Shown piece after piece: positions 9,195 through 17,317 of a stretch of DNA of 64,000 nt (positions are counted from its first letter, which is position 1; the number at the start of each line of letters is the position of its first letter). The translations under genes and the position numbers were made by a program. The notes below the pieces were generated by a model, which was not told the DNA's origin, did no database searches, and worked only from the letters and a program-made list of their open reading frames with translations. Location of the stretch: assembly GCA_963766995.1 (NCBI GenBank), contig CAVYCE010000003.1:868001-932000 (forward strand). Direction: 5' to 3'. Origin of the DNA: Bog-473 sp963766995 (GTDB lineage Bacteria > Actinomycetota > Acidimicrobiia > Acidimicrobiales > RAAP-2).

Positions 9195-10304
9195 TTAGTC
9201 GAAGGTGAGCACGCCGCGCGCCACGCGCCCAGCGTGCATTTCGTCCACCACTTCGCTGAACTGATGAAGCGGACGGGTGAGCGAGACCAGCTCGTCCAGC
9301 ATCAACCGACCCGAGAGGTAGAGATCCACCATCAGGGGGATGTCGTGGTGGGGACGGGCCGATCCGTAGCGGTTGCCCAGCAGTCCACGGTCGACATAGG
9401 CCAGCGCGTTGACGTCGACGGACACCTCGGTCCCCCGGGGAGGGATGCCGATGGCCACGGCGTTCCCGCCCCAGTCCAGGCAATCGAGTGCGCTGCGCAG
9501 CACGGCCGGGTGCCCGACGCAGTCGAAAGCCCAGGTGACCCCACCCAATGGGAACAGAGCGCCGGCGGCTGAGTCGCGTTTGGCCGGGACCAATTCGCGT
9601 ACCGCCTTTGCTGCATCGCCGGAGCTGGCATCAACGAAGTGGGTGGCCCCGAACTGACGACCGAGCGCTTCCTTGGAAGCCAGGGTGTCCACGGCCACAA
9701 TGCGGGTGGCGCCGGCGATACGCAGGCCCTGAATGACATTCAGCCCCACACCGCCCACGCCGAAGACGGCCGCCGTCTCACCCGGACGCACCTTGGCCCG
9801 GTTCAGCACTGCTCCGACGCCGGTGAGTACACCGCAGCCGATGAGACAGGCCGACGTGAGCGGCACCTCCTTGGGGATCTTGACGGCCTGGACTTCGCTC
9901 ACCACCGTCATCTCCGAAAAGACCGAGGAGGCCGCGAAGTTGGAGGCGGGCTCACCCTTGTAGGTAAAAGGGGTGGAGATGTTGCCCAGCGAGCTCTTGC
10001 ACCAGGTGGGGTGCCCGGTGCCGCAGGCGCGGCAGGTGCCACAACTGGCCAGGGTGGCGATGACCACGTGGTCGCCCGGCTTGACCGACTTCACGGCCGA
10101 GCCGACGGACTCAACCACCCCGGCTCCCTCGTGGCCTAGGACGGCGGGAGCCGGAAATGGGATGGTGCCATCAATCACCGATAGGTCCGAATGGCAGACG
10201 CCAGCGGCCACCATCTGAATGCGTACCTCGTTCGGCCCGGGCTCACGCACTTCGAGATCGTCGGTGACCTCCACGCCCTCTCCGGTGTAGACGATGCCTC
10301 TCAC
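9195..10304 (-). CDS. Zinc-dependent alcohol dehydrogenase (class III-like MDR)
   Basis: The 369-residue medium-chain dehydrogenase/reductase shows catalytic-zinc ligands in AAGVCHSDLSVIDG and GHEGAGVVESVG. The four-cysteine structural zinc lobe is CGTCRACGTGHPTWC, and the Rossmann loop is FGVGGVGLNVIQG with D in VAVDTL for NAD. The sequence style is that of actinobacterial aryl/primary alcohol dehydrogenases grouped with class III enzymes. The GTG start at 10304 follows the TAA stop of the FadD3-like gene directly, so the pair is in one operon. This suggests oxidation of an alcohol arising in the same catabolic route, but the substrate is unknown. Confidence 0.85.
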   Translation of the reverse strand: MRGIVYTGEGVEVTDDLEVREPGPNEVRIQMVAAGVCHSDLSVIDGTIPFPAPAVLGHEGAGVVESVGSAVKSVKPGDHVVIATLASCGTCRACGTGHPTWCKSSLGNISTPFTYKGEPASNFAASSVFSEMTVVSEVQAVKIPKEVPLTSACLIGCGVLTGVGAVLNRAKVRPGETAAVFGVGGVGLNVIQGLRIAGATRIVAVDTLASKEALGRQFGATHFVDASSGDAAKAVRELVPAKRDSAAGALFPLGGVTWAFDCVGHPAVLRSALDCLDWGGNAVAIGIPPRGTEVSVDVNALAYVDRGLLGNRYGSARPHHDIPLMVDLYLSGRLMLDELVSLTRPLHQFSEVVDEMHAGRVARGVLTFD

Positions 10305-12005
10305 TTAGTTGCTCCTCTCGCTGGTCACCACATGATCTTTTCCATCGGCGTGGCGCTGGCGCAGCTCGCGCTTCAACACCTTGCCGCTGGCGTTCAGCGG
10401 CAATGCCTCCATCACCACGACGCTACGGGGCACTTTGTAGTTGGCCATCGCCCCGCGGGACCAGGTCAGCAACTCCCGGCCCCACGCATCGGCTGCGACG
10501 AGGTCACTGAGCGCAGGGTGGCCAGCGGGAGGCACGACGTAGGCACACCCCACCTCCCCCATGCGTTCGTCCGGTACGCCCACCACTGCCACCTGCAGCA
10601 CACCATCGTGACCACGCAACATGGCTTCGATCTCGGCTGGGTAGGCGTTGAATCCACCCACGACGAACATGTCCTTGAGCCGATCGGTGATGGTGACGTT
10701 CCCGTCTTTGTCCATCACGCAGATGTCACCGGTATGCAACCACCCGTCGGCATCAATGGTGGCCGTAGTGGCCTCATCGTCGCCCCAGTAGCCCGACATC
10801 ACCGTGTAGCCCCGCACGACCAACTCACCCGGCTCACCGACCGGGACGGGCGTCCCGTCGACCACGGCCTGTACTTCGAGGCCAGGGATGGCTCGGCCGG
10901 AAGTCTTGGAGATGACTTCGGCTGGATCGCCGCGGCGGCACATGGTGACGGTGCCACAGGACTCGGTCAACCCATAGGCGGTGAGCACCGTCGAGAAGCC
11001 GAGCTCGCTGGCCATGGCCTCCACCAACTCCACCGGCACAACGGCGGCGCCAGTGACTCCGAGTCGGAGCGATGAGAGATCGTGATGAGCTCGATCAGGG
11101 TCATTGAGCAGCGTCTGGTACAGCGTCGGCGGCCCGGGCAACACTGAAATGCGTTCCGAAGCGATGCGCTCCATGACCACCTTGCCATCGAAGACTGGCT
11201 CGGGAACCACGGTGGCACCGGCCATGAGGCAGGCCAAAATGCCAGCCTTGTAGCCGAAGGTGTGAAAGAACGGATTGACCACCAGGTAGCGGTCGGTCGG
11301 GCCCAGTCCGACGATCGACGCCCACGTCCCGAAGGTGCGCAGTGACTGCGCGTGCGTGGTAGCGGCACCCTTCGGGTGCCCCGTGGTCCCCGAAGTGAAG
11401 ATGAGATCGGACACGTCGGTGGGGGCGATGGCAGCAGCCCGGGCTTCGGTGACCGACGGGTCCACCCCTTCGCCAATCTTCAGAAACGCACTGAGGCCGA
11501 CGACCTCGACGCCATCGGGACCACCGCCATCCTCGTCGCCCGTGTCACGCAACAGCACTATGCGCTGCAAGGCACCGACGTCTTCACCCTTGAGCAGCGC
11601 GGGATAATCGACACCAAGGAAGCCGCGAACCGAGAGCAGTGTGACGGCACCCGACGTGCGCAGAATGTAAGCCGCCTCACCGCCTTTGAACCGGGTATTC
11701 ATGGGCACCAGTACCGCACCGGCGCGCAGCGCACCCAGTGCAGCCAGCATCCACTCGGCGCAGTTGGGGGCCCAAATGGCGACACGGTCTCCGGCTTCGG
11801 TACCTCCGGCCACCAGGGCCCGCGCATAGGCGTCCACTTCAGTTGCCATCTCGGCGAAGCTCAGCCGCACCTCCCCGTCCACAAGGGCCAGGTTCGCCCC
11901 ATGGCGTTGGGCGCCATCGGCCACCAAGTTGGGGATGGTGCCCCACGTGAGATCCGCCCGCGGGTCCTCGTCTTTGACCGGCGCGCCTCCGATACCGGTG
12001 CTCAT
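10305..12005 (-). CDS. fadD3: Acyl-CoA synthetase, FadD3-like (HIP-CoA ligase type)
   Basis: This is an adenylate-forming ligase of 566 residues. It has the AMP-binding P-loop FTSGTTGHPKGA, the A5 motif YGLTES, A7 GWLHTGDI and A8 RLKDMFVVGGFNAYPAEIE, and the catalytic lysine in NASGKVLK near the C-terminus. FadD3 of mycobacteria activates HIP, the C/D-ring remnant of steroids, to HIP-CoA. The neighbours ipdF and fadE30 are the same as next to fadD3 in Mycobacterium tuberculosis (family knowledge from memory), which supports this substrate over a generic fatty acid. ATG at 12005 overlaps the ipdF stop as ATGA; the longer frame to 12428 is antisense noise over ipdF. Confidence 0.82.
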   Translation of the reverse strand: MSTGIGGAPVKDEDPRADLTWGTIPNLVADGAQRHGANLALVDGEVRLSFAEMATEVDAYARALVAGGTEAGDRVAIWAPNCAEWMLAALGALRAGAVLVPMNTRFKGGEAAYILRTSGAVTLLSVRGFLGVDYPALLKGEDVGALQRIVLLRDTGDEDGGGPDGVEVVGLSAFLKIGEGVDPSVTEARAAAIAPTDVSDLIFTSGTTGHPKGAATTHAQSLRTFGTWASIVGLGPTDRYLVVNPFFHTFGYKAGILACLMAGATVVPEPVFDGKVVMERIASERISVLPGPPTLYQTLLNDPDRAHHDLSSLRLGVTGAAVVPVELVEAMASELGFSTVLTAYGLTESCGTVTMCRRGDPAEVISKTSGRAIPGLEVQAVVDGTPVPVGEPGELVVRGYTVMSGYWGDDEATTATIDADGWLHTGDICVMDKDGNVTITDRLKDMFVVGGFNAYPAEIEAMLRGHDGVLQVAVVGVPDERMGEVGCAYVVPPAGHPALSDLVAADAWGRELLTWSRGAMANYKVPRSVVVMEALPLNASGKVLKRELRQRHADGKDHVVTSERSN

Positions 12006-12805
12006 GGGTGCTGGCTGCTCACGGACACGATCTCTCCGCTCATGTATGACGAGTAATCGCTGGCCAGAAAGATGATGACGTTGGCCACTTCCCATGTCTC
12101 GGCCCCACGTCCGAACAGCTCGCGCCGGCGCAAAATGGCCAAGTCGTCGTCGGGGATGGCCCGATTGAGGAAGGGGTGCTCGGCCAGGCTGGGCGAGACC
12201 GCATTGACCCGCACCCCGGACGCTGCGGCTTCGGCCGCGGCGCAGCGGGTGAGCGCCATGACGCCGGCCTTGGCCGCGGCGTAGTGGGCCTGTCCGGCCT
12301 GGGCCCGCCAACCGAGTACCGAGGCGTTGTTGACGATGACGCCGCTGCGGCGCGGCAAGAGATGCGACATGGCCGCGCGAGTGCAACGGAACGTACCGGT
12401 CAGAGTGATGTCGAGCACGGTGGACCATTGCTCGTCGGTCATCTCCACCAAGGGCACCGTGCCACCGAGCCCGGCGTTATGCACGGCGACATCAAAATGA
12501 CCAAAGTGGCTGACGGCCGCCGCGTAGAGCGACTGCACCTGTGCCTCGTCGGTGACGTTGCACGGCACGGCATGGACGTCGCCCCCGGTTTCGGACGCCA
12601 GTTGCTCGGCCGTCTCCATCAGGCGTCGCTCGTGAGCGTCGGACACCAACACCCGCGCCCCCTCTTCGAGGCAGCGGCGCGCCGTGGCCGAACCAATGCC
12701 CGTCCCGGCTGCCGCTGTGACGATGACCACCTTGTCCGTCAACAGGCCGTGGCCGGCCGGTGGGTCGGGCGGAAGGGGTGGAGTGAAATCACCCTGCAAG
12801 CTCAT
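12002..12805 (-). CDS. ipdF: SDR oxidoreductase, IpdF-like (HIP-CoA pathway)
   Basis: This 267-residue short-chain dehydrogenase has the cofactor loop TAAAGTGIGSATARR, NNASVLGWRAQ with the catalytic serine region, and the active-site YAAAK. It ends with ASDYSSYMSGEIVSVSSQHP. Both the unusual TAAAGTGIG loop and the SQHP C-terminus are strikingly like mycobacterial IpdF, a dehydrogenase acting on a HIP-CoA intermediate in steroid C/D-ring breakdown. It sits between the fadD3 and fadE30 homologues with ATGA overlaps on both sides, so the three are one translationally coupled unit. Identity as IpdF is inferred from remembered family sequence and gene order. Confidence 0.82.
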   Translation of the reverse strand: MSLQGDFTPPLPPDPPAGHGLLTDKVVIVTAAAGTGIGSATARRCLEEGARVLVSDAHERRLMETAEQLASETGGDVHAVPCNVTDEAQVQSLYAAAVSHFGHFDVAVHNAGLGGTVPLVEMTDEQWSTVLDITLTGTFRCTRAAMSHLLPRRSGVIVNNASVLGWRAQAGQAHYAAAKAGVMALTRCAAAEAAASGVRVNAVSPSLAEHPFLNRAIPDDDLAILRRRELFGRGAETWEVANVIIFLASDYSSYMSGEIVSVSSQHP

Positions 12806-13989
12806 GCGGCTCCTTTGGGCTCGGCCGGGAGCCCAAGCACCCGTTCACCGATGATGTTGCGCTGAATTTGATTGGAGCCACCGTAAATGGTCTCCGACCG
12901 CGAGAAGAGAAAGGTACGTTGGAATTCGTTGAGCTCATAGTCCCCGGGACTGAGCAAGGTGGCCGAGGGACCCATCACGCTGAGAGCCAACTCACCCAAG
13001 CGGCGGTGCCAGCTGCCCCAGTACAACTTGGCAATGGACGCTTCAGGTGGGGCCACCGGACCGTCAATTCCGGACAGGCTGCGCAGCGTGTTGTAGCGCA
13101 TGATGGTCAGTTCTATGTGGGCCTGGGCCAAGCCGTGGCGCACTATTGGGTCCTTGGCCCGGCCGTTGTGCTGGGCCAGGTCTATGAGGTGCCGCAACTC
13201 GCGCACGAAGCCGAGCTGGTGGCCGAGCAGCGCCACACCCCGCTCGAAGGCCAGCGTGGCCAGCGCCACCTTCCATCCGTCGCCGACCTCTCCCACCACA
13301 TTGTCCCGATGGGTGCGGGCACCGTCGAAGAACACCTCGTTGAACTCGCTGGTCTTGGTCAGCTGGGTGATCGGCCGCACCTCCACGCCCGGTTGGTCCA
13401 TAGGCACCAACAGATAGGACAACCCCCTGTGACGGGTCGATTCCGGATCGGTGCGACACACCACGAAACACCAGTCGGACTGATGGGCCAGCGACGTCCA
13501 CACCTTCTGGCCAGTCACCACCCACTCGTCGCCGTCGAGCATGGCGCGCGTCTTGACGTTGGCCAGATCGCTGCCGGCATCGGGCTCGGAGTAGCCCTGG
13601 CACCACAGTTCGGTGCCGCCCACAATGGGTGGCAGGAAGCGAGCCTTCTGGGCGTCAGTGCCGTAGTGAATGAGGGTTGGACCCAACAGTCCTTCGCCCA
13701 AAATGCTGACCCGCCCCGGCGCCGAGGCCCGGGCGTACTCCTCATGGAAGATCACCTGCTCGGTCATGGAAGCGCCCCGACCCCCGTGTTCGACGGGCCA
13801 GCCGATGCAGGTCCAACCGCCTTCGGCCAGGACTTTCTCCCAGCGCAGACGGGTCTCGAAGCCGAAGGTCTCGTCACCTGATCCACCGCGGCCGCCCAGG
13901 TCGGCGAATTCGCCGACCAGGGCTTCGGCCAGGAAGGCACGTACGTGAGCCCGGAAGGTGGCGTCTTCGGGACGATCTCGGAGATCCAT
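12802..13989 (-). CDS. fadE30: Acyl-CoA dehydrogenase, FadE30-like
   Basis: The 395-residue flavoprotein has the ACAD signatures LWCQGYSEPDAGSDLANVKT, GQKVWTSLAHQSDWCF, FNEVFFDGART and the C-terminal SETIYGGSNQIQRNIIGERVLGL. It closely resembles FadE30, which dehydrogenates HIP-CoA in mycobacteria. The first gene of the minus-strand unit, it is followed by ipdF with an ATGA overlap. ATG at 13989 (MDLRDRPEDATF) is chosen; GTG/ATG codons up to 14019 would add ten unconserved residues. Its start lies 35 bp from a perfect 19-bp palindrome that may control this unit and the divergent amidohydrolase. Confidence 0.82.
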   Translation of the reverse strand: MDLRDRPEDATFRAHVRAFLAEALVGEFADLGGRGGSGDETFGFETRLRWEKVLAEGGWTCIGWPVEHGGRGASMTEQVIFHEEYARASAPGRVSILGEGLLGPTLIHYGTDAQKARFLPPIVGGTELWCQGYSEPDAGSDLANVKTRAMLDGDEWVVTGQKVWTSLAHQSDWCFVVCRTDPESTRHRGLSYLLVPMDQPGVEVRPITQLTKTSEFNEVFFDGARTHRDNVVGEVGDGWKVALATLAFERGVALLGHQLGFVRELRHLIDLAQHNGRAKDPIVRHGLAQAHIELTIMRYNTLRSLSGIDGPVAPPEASIAKLYWGSWHRRLGELALSVMGPSATLLSPGDYELNEFQRTFLFSRSETIYGGSNQIQRNIIGERVLGLPAEPKGAA

Positions 13990-14023
13990 GGCCCGTGCAG
14001 CGTACCGATTCCGGCCCAACCCG

Positions 14024-14042
14024 ATCTGACGGGGCGTCAGAT
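14024..14042. promoter_or_regulatory. Perfect 19-bp inverted repeat, probable operator
   Basis: ATCTGACG-GGG-CGTCAGAT is a perfect palindrome with 8-bp arms around a 3-bp spacer. It lies 35 bp upstream of fadE30 and 73 bp upstream of the divergent amidohydrolase. Position and symmetry fit a dimeric repressor of TetR type. It does not match the KstR2 box as I remember it (AnCAAGnnCTTGnT), so a different regulator or a diverged site is implied. Confidence 0.6.
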
Positions 14043-14114
14043 ACGCCAGGCGGGGCCAAATGCGCAGTGGCCAGGCTCCCTGGAATACTCGCGACGAACG
14101 GAAGGAAGAAGCCC

Positions 14115-15323
14115 GTGCCGTACAGCGAGGGCCGCATCGTCCACGATGCCGACGCCCACATTATGGAGACTCCCACCTGGTTGCGGGATCACGCCGAGGC
14201 CAAATACCGCGACCGCCTCCCGGTGTTGCGCTATCCCGGCGGCAATGAGCTGCGACAGACCGGCAGCCCCGAAGAGCAGCAGCATGACCTGGCCGCCTCG
14301 TTCGATCGGCTGGCCGAGCGCCACCGTAGCGATGAGTACCGCGCTGCCGAAGCGACCGAGATCATGGCGCGCAAGAACTTCGCCGCCACCGGATCCTTCT
14401 TGTCCGAGGACCGTCCGCGCGCCCTGGACCTCTTGGGGTTCAGCAGCCAACTTGTCTTCAACACCTTCCACAATGGTCGCCTGTACGGGCTCGAGCATGC
14501 GGGAGATGCCGATTTGGCCTATGCCGCGGCGCGGGCCCACAACCGGGGCATGCTCGAGTTCTGCTCAGTAGACGAACGGTTGCTGGCTTCTTGTTACGTC
14601 CCACTGGTCGATCCGGAACTGGCACTTTGTACCGCCACCGACGCCATTGAACAGGGGGGCAGTGCACTACTCATTGCGTCGGGGTGCCCGCCGAATTTCT
14701 CACCCAGCCACCTCGACCTGTTCCCCGTGTGGGCGCTGGCTCAAGACGCCGACATCCCTGTGGTCTTTCACGTGGGCGGAACGGGTCACCTGATCGATCC
14801 GAACTACTTCGTCAACGGGCTTCCCGTCCCGCACGACTTCCACGGGGGTGATGAAAATTTCCGTTCCGTTGACTACATGGGCATCCCGGTGCCGCCGGCC
14901 CAGACCTTGGCCACGCTTATCTTCGACGGGGTGCTGGAGCGGTTCCCCGGGTTGCGTATCGGAGTCATTGAACAGGGCGCCATCTGGGTCCCTTCGTGGA
15001 TGCGACAAATGGAGTCGGCCTTCGAGGCCTTCCACCGGCACGAAGAGCGCCTGCAAGGGTTGACGCTCCGGCCCAGTGACTACGTGCACCGTCAGGTCCG
15101 ATTTACGCCCTACCCCACCGAGGACGTGGGTTGGATTGTGGAGCAAGGTGGCGCCGATCTGGTCATGTTCTCTTCGGATTACCCGCACGTCGAAGGCGGC
15201 CGTCGTCCCGTCGAGCGTTTCGAAGCGTCATTGGGCTCGGCCGATGACGAAGTTCGCCAGCAGTTCTACGTCGACAACTTCCTCTTTCTCATGGGCGCGG
15301 CCGGCGCTCGTCTGGCTGCCTAA
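14115..15323 (+). CDS. Metal-dependent amidohydrolase (amidohydrolase 2 family)
   Basis: The 402-residue product begins with the metal-binding VHDADAHIMETP (D-x-H). It continues with FHVGGTGHL (histidine of the barrel) and the C-terminal VMFSSDYPHVEGG with the metal-ligand aspartate. This is the pattern of the amidohydrolase 2 (PF04909-type) family, which includes ACMSD-like decarboxylases and ring-cleavage hydrolases. GTG at 14115 has GGAAGGAAG ten bases upstream and sits right before the conserved motif; upstream in-frame sequence is noise. It is divergent from fadE30 across the palindrome, so a hydrolytic step in the same catabolic programme is plausible. The substrate is unknown. Confidence 0.8.
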   Translation: MPYSEGRIVHDADAHIMETPTWLRDHAEAKYRDRLPVLRYPGGNELRQTGSPEEQQHDLAASFDRLAERHRSDEYRAAEATEIMARKNFAATGSFLSEDRPRALDLLGFSSQLVFNTFHNGRLYGLEHAGDADLAYAAARAHNRGMLEFCSVDERLLASCYVPLVDPELALCTATDAIEQGGSALLIASGCPPNFSPSHLDLFPVWALAQDADIPVVFHVGGTGHLIDPNYFVNGLPVPHDFHGGDENFRSVDYMGIPVPPAQTLATLIFDGVLERFPGLRIGVIEQGAIWVPSWMRQMESAFEAFHRHEERLQGLTLRPSDYVHRQVRFTPYPTEDVGWIVEQGGADLVMFSSDYPHVEGGRRPVERFEASLGSADDEVRQQFYVDNFLFLMGAAGARLAA

Positions 15324-15344
15324 ACCCATCACGAAGGGATGCCA

Positions 15345-16535
15345 ATGAGCTTCAATATCGACGGCGTCGTCGAACCGGGCTTTGAAGGGGTGCGTGATGC
15401 CTTTGCCCACAACTTCGAGGTCGGGCGCGAAGGTGGTTCCGCCTTCTGTCTGCACGTCGATGGCCGCAAAGTGGTCGATCTGTGGGGCGGTTGGATAGAC
15501 CGGGAACAGACGAAGCCATACGGGCAAGACACACTGCAGCTGGTCTTCTCCACCACCAAGGGAGCGACCGCCATGTGCGCCAATCTCCTGGCCCAGCGAG
15601 GCGAGCTCAATCTCAATGCACCGGTGGCCACCTACTGGCCCGAGTTCGCTCAAGCCGGCAAGGAAGAGATGCCAGTGCGCTGGCTGCTCACGCACCAGGC
15701 GGGACTTCCCGCCATTGACGCCCGTATCTCGGCCGAAGAAGCCATGGCCTGGGACCCGATGTGTGACGCGCTGGCCGCCCAGTCTCCGTTCTGGGAGCCG
15801 GGCACAGCCCACGGCTACCACGCCCTCTCCTACGGCTACCTGGTCGGAGAAGTCGTCCGCCGTGTGACAGGGATGTCACTCGGCGCGTACTTCGCCAAGG
15901 AGTTCGCCGGTCCACTCGGGCTCGAATTCTGGATCGGACTGCCCCAAGAGCAGGAGCACCGGGTGTCCCCGGTTTTCAGTAGCGCGCCTGAGGAAGGAAC
16001 CGACCCGGTAGGCGCTCTTCCAACGGGCAACGGCAACCTCCTCTCTCGCGCCCTGAACCTCGGGGGTGCGTTCGGCGCGCCAGGTTGGATGAATCAGCAG
16101 TCCTGGCACGCCGCAGAGGTGCCAGCCGCCAACGGGATCACCAACGCCACCTCGCTCTCACGCCTCTACGCCAGTCTCGTTGGGACGGTAGAAGGCGGCC
16201 CGGAGCACCCGATGCTCACCAAGGAGCAGGTCGATGAGGCACGCACGGTGCGTACGTCAGGCCCTGATCAGTGTTTCCTCACTCTTGGCTTCCCGATGGA
16301 ACAGGCCATAGGCCAGGGGTTTTGGATCGCTAGTCCCTATGCCTGGTTCGGCACCGAAGGGTCATTCGGCCACACTGGGGCCGGGGGTTCGTTCGGCTAT
16401 GCCGACCCCACCAATGGACTGGCCGCCGGATACGTCATGAACAAAATGTCAGCCACCGTTACCGGGGACCCTCGGGCTCGCCGGCTCAATAGGGCCTGTT
16501 ACGCCGCAATCGGCGTTGAGGCGAAATACGTCTAG
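15345..16535 (+). CDS. Serine hydrolase/esterase, class C beta-lactamase fold
   Basis: The 396-residue product is of the EstB/beta-lactamase (PF00144-type) family. It has the nucleophile motif S-x-x-K as FSTTKGATAM, the second motif YxxLSYG in YHALSYGYLVGEVVRR, and the third-motif region HTGAGGSFGY. Such actinobacterial enzymes usually cleave esters or lactones rather than beta-lactams. ATG at 15345 is preferred over 15339 because GAAGGG lies seven bases before it. It lies 21 bp after the amidohydrolase and is probably co-transcribed with it. No signal peptide is seen, so it is probably cytoplasmic. Confidence 0.82.
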   Translation: MSFNIDGVVEPGFEGVRDAFAHNFEVGREGGSAFCLHVDGRKVVDLWGGWIDREQTKPYGQDTLQLVFSTTKGATAMCANLLAQRGELNLNAPVATYWPEFAQAGKEEMPVRWLLTHQAGLPAIDARISAEEAMAWDPMCDALAAQSPFWEPGTAHGYHALSYGYLVGEVVRRVTGMSLGAYFAKEFAGPLGLEFWIGLPQEQEHRVSPVFSSAPEEGTDPVGALPTGNGNLLSRALNLGGAFGAPGWMNQQSWHAAEVPAANGITNATSLSRLYASLVGTVEGGPEHPMLTKEQVDEARTVRTSGPDQCFLTLGFPMEQAIGQGFWIASPYAWFGTEGSFGHTGAGGSFGYADPTNGLAAGYVMNKMSATVTGDPRARRLNRACYAAIGVEAKYV

Positions 16536-16572
16536 GGGCATCCTTGTTGTACTTAGCAACGAAAGGGTTGTG

Positions 16573-17010
16573 ATGTTCCGTAAATCTGGAAAGCAGGACA
16601 CCGTGGAGTACGAAGTCACCAAAACAGACGAGGAGTGGAGGCAGGAGCTGCCAGCAGAGCGCTATGCCGTTTTGCGAAAGGCCGGCACCGAGCCAGCCTG
16701 GTCGGGTGAACTCCTGCATGTCGAGGGTGAGGGCGTGTTCCGTTGCGCCGGCTGCGGAGCCGACCTGTTCACGTCAGACTCCAAATTCGATTCGGGGTCG
16801 GGCTGGCCCAGCTTCGATCGGGCCAAGTCCGACGGCACCATCATTGAACACACCGATCGCAGTTTCGGGATGGCCCGTACTGAAATTCTCTGTGCCCGAT
16901 GCGGGGGCCACCTGGGACACGTGTTCCCTGATGGCCCCACGGACACCGGGCTGCGCTATTGCGTGAACTCGTTATCGCTCACCTACGAGAAGGACGAAGC
17001 CGCCAACTGA
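16573..17010 (+). CDS. msrB: Peptide-methionine (R)-S-oxide reductase MsrB
   Basis: MsrB repairs methionine-R-sulfoxide in proteins. The 145-residue product has both structural zinc CxxC pairs (CAGC and CARC) and GSGWPSF. The C-terminal RYCVNSLSL contains the resolving/catalytic cysteine. TEPAWSGELLHVEGEGVF is the usual N-terminal part. ATG at 16573 gives the typical length; AAAGGG lies seven bases before it. Its last bases overlap the end of a small frame on the opposite strand. It appears to be a free-standing gene after the esterase. Confidence 0.93.
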   Translation: MFRKSGKQDTVEYEVTKTDEEWRQELPAERYAVLRKAGTEPAWSGELLHVEGEGVFRCAGCGADLFTSDSKFDSGSGWPSFDRAKSDGTIIEHTDRSFGMARTEILCARCGGHLGHVFPDGPTDTGLRYCVNSLSLTYEKDEAAN

Positions 17011-17165
17011 GTCACCAAAAGCCGGTCTTCGAGTAGTTCGGCGACTGACCTCAGAGCCTCAGCCTCGGCGGGCAGTCCCACGCAACTCAGTGCTTCGTCA
17101 CCACGCACCAACGCGTCGCAGGCGGACCACACCTCCTCCTTCAAGAGGGTGACCGCCGGCGCCAT
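16983..17165 (-). CDS. Small hypothetical protein (60 aa)
   Basis: ATG at 17165 begins a 60-residue acidic, helix-rich product (VTLLKEEVWSACDALVRGDEAL...AEALRSVAELLEDRLL). I recognise no family. It overlaps the end of the preceding small membrane-protein frame, and its Shine-Dalgarno-like sequence is within that frame. That suggests coupling downstream of ssb. Its 3' end overlaps the convergent msrB by 28 bp. The amphipathic, leucine-spaced helix pattern is protein-like, but the evidence is modest. Confidence 0.35.
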   Translation of the reverse strand: MAPAVTLLKEEVWSACDALVRGDEALSCVGLPAEAEALRSVAELLEDRLLVTQLAASSFS

Positions 17166-17317
17166 GGTCGCCTGACGACCCGCCACATCACGATGGCCAG
17201 CGCCAGTGCACCGCTCAGGAGCCACCAGGTCCACCGGTGTAGCGCGGCCTCTTGGGGCAGCCAGCCCGAAGCCATGATCACCGGCAGGCCGATCGAAGTC
17301 ATCAGCCAGGTCGGCAC
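17141..17317 (-). CDS. Small single-pass membrane protein (58 aa) after ssb
   Basis: GTG at 17317 follows the ssb stop codon without a gap. The product has one probable transmembrane helix (WWLLSGALALAIVMW, about residues 33-47) and a very basic tail (RVVRRPWRRR), typical of small inner-membrane proteins with a cytosolic C-terminus. The direct abutment to ssb and overlap with the next small frame suggest a coupled operon. No family is recognised. Confidence 0.4.
   Translation of the reverse strand: MPTWLMTSIGLPVIMASGWLPQEAALHRWTWWLLSGALALAIVMWRVVRRPWRRRSPS

Noticed and set aside
16306..16330. ATAGGCC inside the esterase gene, and another at about 3546 in tldD, as further Tad boxes
   Set aside because: They lie inside conserved coding sequence and lack the TT at positions 9-10 and the right half.
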